Assembly (NCBI GenBank): GCA_016869595.1
Contig: VGDT01000016.1
Coordinates: 1 to 60,737 of the forward strand
Length of the DNA stretch: 60,737 bases
Source: Alphaproteobacteria bacterium
GTDB lineage: Bacteria; Pseudomonadota; Alphaproteobacteria; Rhizobiales; Beijerinckiaceae
Direction of reading: 5' to 3'
In this document: positions 44,888 through 51,465 of the stretch, piece after piece
Position numbering within the stretch: the first letter of the stretch is position 1
How the letters are laid out: every line of letters begins with the position of its first letter
The notes under the pieces: generated by a model
The model's input: only the letters and a program-made list of their open reading frames with translations
What the model was told of the DNA's origin: nothing
Databases searched by the model: none
Program-made: the position numbers and the translations under genes

Positions 44888-45721
44888 CTACTCCGCCGGC
44901 GCTCGGACCGCAGCCGAAGGCGGCCGCGAGGCGAAGAACTTCGTCGCAGCGATAATGGCGGCGAGCGTCGCGAGATAGACAGCGACCTGCATGTCTGAAG
45001 GCTGGTCGGCATAGCCGATCAGCGTATGCAGCACCCTTCCGACGATGCTCTTATCGGACAAGACCCATGACGTGTCCCAGGCGGTGTCGGAAAGCACCGT
45101 GATAAAACCCGCCTGCTGAAGAAAAGCCACGCATTGCGCCGCAAGTCCGGCGGCAAGCAGCGTGATAAGCCACGTCGTCACGGAAAAGAGGCGTTTCGCC
45201 GGGATGGCGACAAGGCCGTAGAAGGTCGCGACGCTCGTCGCCGCGCCGAGCGCCAGCCCGCCAACTCCCCCAGCAAGAACGTCCCAGCCGGACTCGCCCG
45301 AGGCGAGAATGCCGTAGAGAAACAGCGCCACCTCGGCGCCTTCGCGCAGCACCGCCAGTCCGACGACGGCGGTGAGCGCGAAGAGCGTCTCGTCGCCGCG
45401 CGCAACCGCCCGCCCGACGTCAGAAAGGTTCTGCGCCAGCTCGCGCCCGTGCTGCGCCATCCAGATGTTGTGCCAAACGAGCATGACGACGGCGAGCGCG
45501 AGGATCGCTGCGTTGAAAAGCTCCTGGCCACTGCCGGCGAAGGCTCGCGACAGACGGTCGGCGAAGGCGGCGACGATGACCGCGCCGAGCGCGCCTATTC
45601 CGACGCCGGCCGTAACGAAGCTTCGCGAACCGGAAACGCCACGCGTGACGGCGAGGACGATGCCAACGATCAGCCCGGCTTCAATGGCTTCGCGAAAGAC
45701 GATGATGAGCGCGCCGAGCAT
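44888..45721 (-). CDS. FTR1-family high-affinity iron permease
   Basis: This 277-residue protein has seven predicted helices. Two REXXE iron-binding motifs, REAIE (residues 10-14) and REGAE (126-130), are the signature of the Ftr1/EfeU iron transporters. It starts 3 bp after a periplasmic cupredoxin on the same strand, so the two should work as a pair: the cupredoxin supplies or oxidises iron, the permease imports it. There is no EfeB peroxidase gene here. The genes are convergent with the penicillin-binding protein gene. Confidence 0.92.
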   Translation of the reverse strand: MLGALIIVFREAIEAGLIVGIVLAVTRGVSGSRSFVTAGVGIGALGAVIVAAFADRLSRAFAGSGQELFNAAILALAVVMLVWHNIWMAQHGRELAQNLSDVGRAVARGDETLFALTAVVGLAVLREGAEVALFLYGILASGESGWDVLAGGVGGLALGAATSVATFYGLVAIPAKRLFSVTTWLITLLAAGLAAQCVAFLQQAGFITVLSDTAWDTSWVLSDKSIVGRVLHTLIGYADQPSDMQVAVYLATLAAIIAATKFFASRPPSAAVRAPAE

Positions 45722-45724
45722 GGC

Positions 45725-46066
45725 CTATTCCGCGATGACCTCGCCCTTGGCGTCGTCCTCGTGGAATTCGCCGACGAATTTGTAGCGGCCGGCTTTGAGG
45801 GGCCGAAGCGTGAAGGTCGCTTCGCTGCTGCCTGGAATCACCTTCTCGATGCGCAGGGGTTTGCTTTCAAACTCTTCTGGCGTCGGGTCAAGGTTCTTCA
45901 CAGTCAGCGTCGCCGCCTGATTGGCGGGCACGCGGAGTTCGGCAGGTTCGAAATGGTGATCCTTGATGGTGAGCGTGAAGGCATTTTCAGCCGCCGCGGC
46001 GCCGGAAAGACCCAAAGCCGAAGCCGCGAGGATCGCATACAGACAATAGCGCTTCAAAAACCGCAT
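45725..46066 (-). CDS. periplasmic cupredoxin-domain protein, iron-uptake partner
   Basis: This 113-residue protein has a signal peptide ('YAILAASALGLSGAAAAENA') and a single cupredoxin fold related to the EfeO N-terminal domain ('FTLTIKDHHFEPAELRVPAN', 'GRYKFVGEFHEDDAKG'). His residues at both ends of the fold could bind copper or iron, but the classic Cys ligand of blue copper proteins is absent. ATG 46066 directly abuts the AAGGAG ribosome-binding site; the TTG at 46057 has better spacing and may be the true start. It is coupled to the FTR1 gene. Confidence 0.87.
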   Translation of the reverse strand: MRFLKRYCLYAILAASALGLSGAAAAENAFTLTIKDHHFEPAELRVPANQAATLTVKNLDPTPEEFESKPLRIEKVIPGSSEATFTLRPLKAGRYKFVGEFHEDDAKGEVIAE

Positions 46067-46197
46067 CTCCTTCAGTTCGCCGCGCCGCCGTCCGCCGCGT
46101 CTGCAACCGAAAGTAAGAACGCCAAAACATGAGGTCAATCAATCTAATCTGGATCGCTTCCAAGCTGGTGTCGCAGGGTACGCAGCCAGCGCGACGC

Positions 46198-46533
46198 TCA
46201 CCCTGGATAACCATGACGCGATTTCGATGCGCGCAGCAGCGACAGCGCTCTGCCCTCTTGGCCGCCGGAGCAGGCCGAAGCCGCCTCGCCGATCTCGCTC
46301 GAGATCTGCGCGTGAACGCTCTTATTGACATGGCCCATCGCCAGATCGTTGTCGATCACCGACCGATAGCGCGCGACGGCGCCGGCGCAGCCAGGGCCGT
46401 CCGGCGCTTCCGCAGTCGGCGTCGGGGGCGGAACCGCGGGTCCGGGCGGCGCGGCTTGCGGCTGACGGGCGGCGTTGCAGCCGGCGCTCATAGCCGCCAT
46501 CAATACGGCTAGGAGAATTAAGCGTGCGCGCAT
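46198..46533 (-). CDS. small lipoprotein of unknown function
   Basis: This 111-residue product has a lipoprotein signal ending in the lipobox 'MSAGC', then a Pro- and Ala-rich linker. A compact domain follows with two Cys ('GPGCAGAVARYRSVIDNDL', 'EAASACSGGQEG') and a polar C-terminus. I do not recognise a named family; similar lipoproteins with the 'VIDNDLAMGHV' stretch are common in Hyphomicrobiales by my recollection. GGAG lies 6 nt before the ATG. It is divergent from the DUF2235 gene. Confidence 0.75.
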   Translation of the reverse strand: MRARLILLAVLMAAMSAGCNAARQPQAAPPGPAVPPPTPTAEAPDGPGCAGAVARYRSVIDNDLAMGHVNKSVHAQISSEIGEAASACSGGQEGRALSLLRASKSRHGYPG

Positions 46534-46694
46534 CCTTTTCTCCAATGCTTGGCTGAAGTTCCGCTTGTCATAGAGGGGAACGCTCCCCTCGCGCAAATTT
46601 ATCGTCTTCGCTTGCGGAGGCCGTCAAAGCGCGTCACCCTCCTAAAAAACCGCACTGCGTAATTGCCTTAGGCTCGCCCGCTGTTGGAGGGAAA

Positions 46695-47915
46695 ATGATA
46701 CGCAACATTGTCCTGCTCGACGGCACCTGGAATACGCCTCGCGATTTCACAAACATCTGCAAGAAGTCATGGGAGGAGAAAGTCGCGGAGCGGCTCATTC
46801 CTTCAAGAGGCGCCGGCGGCGTCGAACAGAAGGTCCCCTATTTCTCCGGCGTCGGCGCGCAAGGATTTAAGATCGTCGGCGGCGCCGTCGGCTTCGGCCT
46901 GCGCACCATCGTGCAGGACGCCTACGATTGGGTCGTCGACAATTACCGGGACGACCAGGAGCTCTACATCTATGGATTCTCGCGCGGCGCCTATGCGGCC
47001 CGCGCCTTGGCCGGCCTGATCGGCGACTGCGGCATCAGAAAGACGAAGGACAAGAGCATCTTCGACATCTCGCGCGCCAACAGGAGCGCGCGGCAGGGCT
47101 CGCGTAGCGGCGCACCGCCAAGCGGTCCCGACATTCAGGCGAACAATCGCATTAAGCTGCTCGGCGTGTTCGACACGGTCGGCTCATATGGCGTGCCGGC
47201 GGGCTTCAGCGGGCTTGCGCCGCTTGGCCGCTATATCACACTGGCGGTCTTCGGCGGCTTCGAGGATACGCAGCTCGGCCCGCACGTCGATCACGCCCTC
47301 CACGCGATCGGCGTCGACGAGCGCCGCCGTCCCTTTACGCCAACATTCTGGACGGTGAAGAAGGGGGACCCGCATCCTCAGAATATCGAACAGAATTGGT
47401 TTCCGGGCGTCCATTGCAATGTGGGCGGCGGCTACGAGGATTCGCGCCTCTCCGATATCGCGCTGATCTGGATGATCGCGCGCACGCAGGCGCTCACGGG
47501 ACTGACATTCGATAACGACGCGATCAGGCGGACGCTAAAGCCGAACATCGACGGAAACATCCCGGACTCAGCCGAAAAATATCCGATCGACAGGAATTTT
47601 CCGCGCAGTCGCGAGATGTTTCCCGCCGGCGCGCCGGCCAATGGCCTCCTTTGGGGCGGAAACCTTGACGAGGAACAGGTCAACGAGAAGGTCCATTGGA
47701 GCGTGCTGGCGAAGCTCGGCCGCAACTGCGACATCTATGGCGCGAACACACGATATGATCCTCCTAACTTGAAAGAGGCGATGGCGCGCCTCGGCCCCGA
47801 CCTCGCGGGCCGGATCGCGTTCATCACGCCTGAAGAGGCCCGACTTCTGCCGCCCGATCTCGTGGGGCTGGCGGAAGCGCGCGCCGTCCTTCAGTCCGCC
47901 GCCGCATTGTCGTGA
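46695..47915 (+). CDS. DUF2235-family alpha/beta hydrolase
   Basis: This 406-residue protein has the start 'IVLLDGTWNTP' and the nucleophile motif G94-F-S96-R-G98 ('YIYGFSRGAYAAR') typical of DUF2235. A probable catalytic Asp is D160 ('GVFDTVG') and the His H240 ('PGVHCNVGGGY'). Some members are type VI secretion phospholipase effectors (Tle1-like) and others are of unknown role. No VgrG, PAAR, immunity lipoprotein fused to it, or export signal is seen. The small lipoprotein divergent next to it is worth considering as a partner. GGAGG precedes the ATG. Confidence 0.9.
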   Translation: MIRNIVLLDGTWNTPRDFTNICKKSWEEKVAERLIPSRGAGGVEQKVPYFSGVGAQGFKIVGGAVGFGLRTIVQDAYDWVVDNYRDDQELYIYGFSRGAYAARALAGLIGDCGIRKTKDKSIFDISRANRSARQGSRSGAPPSGPDIQANNRIKLLGVFDTVGSYGVPAGFSGLAPLGRYITLAVFGGFEDTQLGPHVDHALHAIGVDERRRPFTPTFWTVKKGDPHPQNIEQNWFPGVHCNVGGGYEDSRLSDIALIWMIARTQALTGLTFDNDAIRRTLKPNIDGNIPDSAEKYPIDRNFPRSREMFPAGAPANGLLWGGNLDEEQVNEKVHWSVLAKLGRNCDIYGANTRYDPPNLKEAMARLGPDLAGRIAFITPEEARLLPPDLVGLAEARAVLQSAAALS

Positions 47916-47940
47916 CGGTCTCGCAAGGGGTCTCCGCGCT

Positions 47941-47964
47941 GCGCTTCCTCGGGAGCGCGTTTTT
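47941..47964 (+). terminator. terminator after the DUF2235 gene
   Basis: GCGCT (47941-47945) pairs with AGCGC (47954-47958), extendable with mismatches, followed by G and five T residues. It lies 26 bp after the DUF2235 stop. The next 136 bp, up to secE, contain no tRNA gene. Confidence 0.6.
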
Positions 47965-48100
47965 CCGCTTGGCGGCGCGGCGCTAAAGGGCTATAACCAC
48001 TCGAATTCGTGGCGCGCGGCCGACAGGTCCCGCGCCGCGATCGTTTTACGGCGCGCGCATTAAGGGTCTTTCGCGCGCCCTCGCACAGCCCGGTAGTCGA

Positions 48101-48292
48101 ATGGTCAATCCGTTTCAATTCCTGCAGGAAGTCCGCGCCGAGGGGAACAAGGTCACCTGGCCTACGCGCCGCGAGACGCTGATCACGACCGGCCTCGTCA
48201 TCCTTATGGTCTTATTCGCGAGCCTGTTTTTCGTCGTCGTCGATTCGGCGCTGCGTTTCGGCGTCGGTCTGATGATCGGCATCGGACATTAG
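48101..48292 (+). CDS. secE: preprotein translocase subunit SecE
   Basis: This 63-residue single-helix subunit clamps the SecY channel. It has the conserved N-terminal amphipathic part 'FLQEVRAEGNKVTWPTRRET' and one membrane helix ('VILMVLFASLFFVVVDS'). The short one-helix form is normal outside enteric bacteria. It is first in secE-nusG-rplK-rplA. The usual upstream tuf and tRNA-Trp genes are absent here. Confidence 0.95.
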   Translation: MVNPFQFLQEVRAEGNKVTWPTRRETLITTGLVILMVLFASLFFVVVDSALRFGVGLMIGIGH

Positions 48293-48316
48293 ATAATTGG
48301 AGCTGATGGCGCCGCT

Positions 48317-48847
48317 ATGAGCATGCGCTGGTATATCGTCCACGCCTATTCGAACTTCGAAAAGAAGGTCGCTGACGCCATTCGCGAAGGCGCGGCGCAG
48401 CGCGGTCTCTCCGACCAGTTCGAAGAGATTCTGGTGCCGACCGAGCAGGTCGTGGAAGTGCGGCGCGGCCGCAAGGTCTCAGCCGAGCGCAAATTCTTCC
48501 CCGGCTATGTGCTGGTGAAATGCGACCTCACCGACCAGGTCTTCTCACTCATCAAGAATACGCCGAAGGTCACGGGCTTTCTCGGCGCCGACAACAAGCC
48601 GATGCCGATCAGCGAGGAAGAGGCGCTGCGCATCAAGGGCCAGGTCGCCGAGGGCGTGGAACGGCCAAAGCCGACGATCATGTTCGAGGTCGGCGAGACG
48701 GTGCGCGTCGCCGACGGGCCTTTCGCCTCCTTCAACGGCCTCGTCGAGGAGATCGACGAGGCGCGTTCGCGCCTCAAGGTCGCCGTCTCGATCTTCGGGC
48801 GCCCGACGCCGGTCGAACTGGAGTTCGGCCAGGTCGAGAAGGTTTAA
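48317..48847 (+). CDS. nusG: transcription termination/antitermination factor NusG
   Basis: This 176-residue factor binds RNA polymerase with its N-terminal domain ('[19 protein letters not shown]', '[14 protein letters not shown]') and Rho or ribosomal S10 with its C-terminal KOW domain ('[20 protein letters not shown]'). It is complete. It lies 24 bp after secE. The ATG at 48317 and a second ATG two codons later are both possible. A family B repeat separates it from rplK. Confidence 0.96.
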   Translation: MSMRWYIVHAYSNFEKKVADAIREGAAQRGLSDQFEEILVPTEQVVEVRRGRKVSAERKFFPGYVLVKCDLTDQVFSLIKNTPKVTGFLGADNKPMPISEEEALRIKGQVAEGVERPKPTIMFEVGETVRVADGPFASFNGLVEEIDEARSRLKVAVSIFGRPTPVELEFGQVEKV

Positions 48848-48855
48848 GGAGAATC

Positions 48856-48972
48856 CCTTCTCCCGCTCGCGGGAGAAGGTGTCGCGCGAGGGCGCGACGG
48901 ATGAGGGTCGCTGCGGCCGCCCTCACCCGACCCTGCTTTGCAGGGCCACCCTCTCCCGCAAGCGGGAGAGGG
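48856..48972. repeat. family B repeat, complete copy, in ribosomal operon
   Basis: CCTTCTCCCGC-tc-GCGGGAGAAGG (48856-48879) is followed by a GTCGCGC/GCGCGAC hairpin and GGATGAGGG. Then come CCCTCACCCGACCC, CCTGC/GCAGG and CCCTCTCCCGC-aa-GCGGGAGAGGG. It mirrors the element at 37635. Position is directly after the nusG stop, 115 bp before rplK. Confidence 0.92.
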
Positions 48973-49086
48973 AGAAACGTGGCGGGTCTGCCCTGACGCC
49001 ATCGGGGAGTCCAGACCGGACCACGAACTGCAACCGGCGCCGACGCGTGAGAAATCGCGGCGGGCGCCAAATGTTGGAGAAAGCAA

Positions 49087-49533
49087 ATGGCGAAGAAAAT
49101 CGCCGGCTATATCAAACTGCAAGTGCCGGCCGGCGCGGCCAATCCGTCGCCGCCGATCGGACCCGCGCTCGGCCAGCGCGGCCTCAACATCATGGAGTTC
49201 TGCAAGGCGTTCAACGCCAAGACGGGACAGATGGAGAAGGGGATGCCGATCCCCGTCGTCATCACCGCCTATCAGGACCGCTCCTTCACCTTCGAGATGA
49301 AGCAGCCGCCGGTCAGCTTCTTCCTCAAGAAGGCCGTTGGCCTCAAGATCGGCAAGAAGCCCGCCTCCGGCGCGAAGGCGCCGGGGCGCGACGTCGTCGG
49401 CAAGGTGACCAAGGCGCAGATCCGGGAAATCGCGGAAAAGAAAATGCCCGATCTCAACTGCGCCACGGTCGAATCCGCAATGTCGATGATCGAAGGCTCG
49501 GCCCGCGCGATGGGCCTCCAGGTGGTGGAGTAA
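49087..49533 (+). CDS. rplK: 50S ribosomal protein L11
   Basis: This 148-residue protein of the GTPase-associated centre has the typical '[20 protein letters not shown]' beginning with the flexible proline-rich helix, '[19 protein letters not shown]', and a C-terminal RNA-binding domain. Length is slightly above the usual 142, owing to short insertions. GGAG 7 nt upstream. Confidence 0.97.
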   Translation: MAKKIAGYIKLQVPAGAANPSPPIGPALGQRGLNIMEFCKAFNAKTGQMEKGMPIPVVITAYQDRSFTFEMKQPPVSFFLKKAVGLKIGKKPASGAKAPGRDVVGKVTKAQIREIAEKKMPDLNCATVESAMSMIEGSARAMGLQVVE

Positions 49534-49537
49534 GACC

Positions 49538-50242
49538 ATGGCGCACATCGGAAAACGTATTGCGAAGACCCGCGAGGGCGTTGAGCGCACGAAGCTCTAC
49601 GCGATCGACGAGGCGGTGAAGCTCGTGCGCGAACGCGCCAAAGCCAAATTCGACGAATCCGTCGAAATCGCCATGAATCTGGGCGTCGATCCCAAGCACG
49701 CCGACCAGATGGTGCGCGGCGTCGTCAATTTGCCGAACGGCACCGGCCGCACACTGCGCGTCGCGGTCTTCGCCCGCGGCCCTAAGGCCGACGAAGCCAA
49801 GGCCGCTGGCGCCGATATCGTCGGCGCCGAGGATCTGGTCAATGCGGTGCAGGGCGGCACGATCGACTTCGACCGCTGCATCGCGACGCCCGATCTGATG
49901 CCGCTTGTCGGCCGTCTCGGCAAGGTGCTGGGCCCCCGCGGCCTGATGCCGAACCCGAAAGTCGGCACGGTGACGATGGACGTCGCCGGCGCGGTGAAGG
50001 CCAGTAAGGGCGGCGCCGTCGAGTTCCGCGTCGAAAAGGCCGGCATCGTCCAGGGCACGGTCGGCAAGGCCTCTTTCGACGACGGCAAACTCGTCGAGAA
50101 CATCAAGGCTTTCGTCGACGCCGTGGCCAAGGCGAAGCCGCAGGGCGCCAAGGGCACTTATATCCAGCGCGTCGCCATCTGCTCGACCCAGGGTCCGGGC
50201 GTGAAGGTCGACGTGTCGAGCCTCGGCGCGACGCCGCACTAA
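49538..50242 (+). CDS. rplA: 50S ribosomal protein L1
   Basis: This 234-residue L1-stalk protein starts 4 bp after rplK behind GTGGAG. It has the family segments '[20 protein letters not shown]' and '[19 protein letters not shown]'. In many bacteria L1 represses its own mRNA. A strong terminator follows, and the usual downstream rplJ-rplL genes are not present. Confidence 0.97.
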   Translation: MAHIGKRIAKTREGVERTKLYAIDEAVKLVRERAKAKFDESVEIAMNLGVDPKHADQMVRGVVNLPNGTGRTLRVAVFARGPKADEAKAAGADIVGAEDLVNAVQGGTIDFDRCIATPDLMPLVGRLGKVLGPRGLMPNPKVGTVTMDVAGAVKASKGGAVEFRVEKAGIVQGTVGKASFDDGKLVENIKAFVDAVAKAKPQGAKGTYIQRVAICSTQGPGVKVDVSSLGATPH

Positions 50243-50270
50243 AGCAAAACGCGCACTTCAAGCTTCAAAA

Positions 50271-50297
50271 ACCGGCGGGCGACCGCCGGTTTTTTTA
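50271..50297 (+). terminator. rho-independent terminator after rplA
   Basis: ACCGGCGG (50271-50278) and CCGCCGGT (50283-50290) form a perfect 8-bp stem with a GCGA loop, followed by a run of T. It ends the secE-nusG-rplK-rplA unit. Confidence 0.93.
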
Positions 50298-50509
50298 TTT
50301 TGGTTCATCCAACGTAAAGGTGGCTGCGCCACAATAGAGAACGTCCTGAGGGCGATTCGCGGCGGCCTGTCGCAGGGGTCTTTGCCGCCTTGTGCGGCTG
50401 AGCTTTTGTCAATAGGTTCCGCGCCGGCGACGACGGGAGGCGGCTCTTAAGTTTTCGCTTCATCCAAAAGGCGCGCGCGCCGTTTCGCTTGCTCCAGGAT
50501 TTGCGCTTC
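50298..50509 (+). other. leader region between rplA terminator and sucD
   Basis: These 212 bp hold no gene. Two small hairpins are visible: GTGGC-tgc-GCCAC (50320-50332) and GCCGC-cttgt-GCGGC (50384-50398). A GACGGGAGGCGG block precedes a T-rich stretch near 50450. It may be a promoter and leader for sucD, or a relic of an rplJ leader. I cannot match it to a known RNA family. Confidence 0.4.
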
Positions 50510-51394
50510 ATGTCCGTGCTGATCGACAAGAACACTAAAGTCATCACTCAAGGCTTCACCGGCAAGACCGCCACCTTTCACTCTGTTCAGGCCCTCGACT
50601 ACGGCACCAAAATGGTCGGCGGCGTCTCTCCGGGCAAAGGCGGCTCGATCCATCTTGATCTTCCGGTTTTCGACACCGTCGTTGAGGCGCGCGAAAAGAC
50701 CGGCGCCGACGCCTCGGTCGTCTATGTGCCGCCGCCTGGCGCGGCGGACGCCATCTGCGAGGCCATCGATGCGGAGGTCCCGCTCATCGTTTGCATTACC
50801 GAGGGCGTTCCGGTTCAGGACATGATCCGCGTCAAGCGCGCCCTTTGCGGCTCCAAGTCGCGACTCATCGGACCTAACTGCCCGGGCGTCGTTACCGCCG
50901 GCGAGAGCAAGATCGGCATCATGCCCGGCAATATTTTCTCGCCCGGCTCGGTCGGCGTCGTGTCGCGTTCCGGCACGCTCACCTATGAGGCGGTGTTCCA
51001 GACGACGCGCGAAGGCTTAGGTCAGACGACGGCGGTCGGCATCGGCGGCGACCCGGTGAAAGGCACGGATTTTATCGAAGTGCTGGAGTTGTTTCTCGCC
51101 GACGACGCAACTAAGTCCATCATCATGATCGGCGAAATCGGCGGGTCGGCGGAGGAGGACGCGGCCCAATTCTTGAAAGACGAGGCCAAGCGTGGCCGCA
51201 AGAAGCCGATGGTCGGATTTATCGCCGGTCGCACCGCGCCTCCTGGCCGCCGAATGGGCCATGCCGGCGCAATCGTTTCGGGCGGCAAGGGCGACGCGGA
51301 AAGTAAGATCGCAGCCATGGAGTCGGCGGGCATCAAAGTGTCGCCGTCGCCTGCAAGGCTTGGAAAGACATTGGTCGAAGCGCTGAAGGGCTAA
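50510..51394 (+). CDS. sucD: succinyl-CoA synthetase alpha subunit
   Basis: This 294-residue subunit binds CoA and carries the phosphorylated histidine. It begins [20 protein letters not shown] and has '[20 protein letters not shown]' and the active-site '[14 protein letters not shown]' (H251). All core residues are present and the identity pattern is that of true SucD. The close paralogue MtkB (malate-CoA ligase) is less likely because of the neighbouring sucAB. The beta subunit gene sucC, normally directly upstream, is absent. Confidence 0.92.
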   Translation: MSVLIDKNTKVITQGFTGKTATFHSVQALDYGTKMVGGVSPGKGGSIHLDLPVFDTVVEAREKTGADASVVYVPPPGAADAICEAIDAEVPLIVCITEGVPVQDMIRVKRALCGSKSRLIGPNCPGVVTAGESKIGIMPGNIFSPGSVGVVSRSGTLTYEAVFQTTREGLGQTTAVGIGGDPVKGTDFIEVLELFLADDATKSIIMIGEIGGSAEEDAAQFLKDEAKRGRKKPMVGFIAGRTAPPGRRMGHAGAIVSGGKGDAESKIAAMESAGIKVSPSPARLGKTLVEALKG

Positions 51395-51465
51395 CGCCAA
51401 AGTCCGCTCAACGCTTCGAAAGTCGTCGGCGCCCTTGAGCGCCGGCGCTTTTGGGAAAGATTGAG

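Noticed and set aside
47965-48100. tRNA-Trp gene expected upstream of secE
   Set aside because: No acceptor stem pair, T-loop GTTCGA context or anticodon arm is visible in this stretch.
50298-50509. Ribosomal L10 leader remaining from a lost rplJ
   Set aside because: Small hairpins and a GGGAGG block are present, but I could not match the conserved L10-binding core. It is kept only as a question to test.
50510-51394. Malate-CoA ligase alpha subunit (MtkB) instead of SucD
   Set aside because: Serine-cycle organisms do carry mtkAB, but this gene is directly followed by sucA and sucB, its N-terminus and active-site segments follow SucD closely, and no other serine-cycle gene is adjacent.
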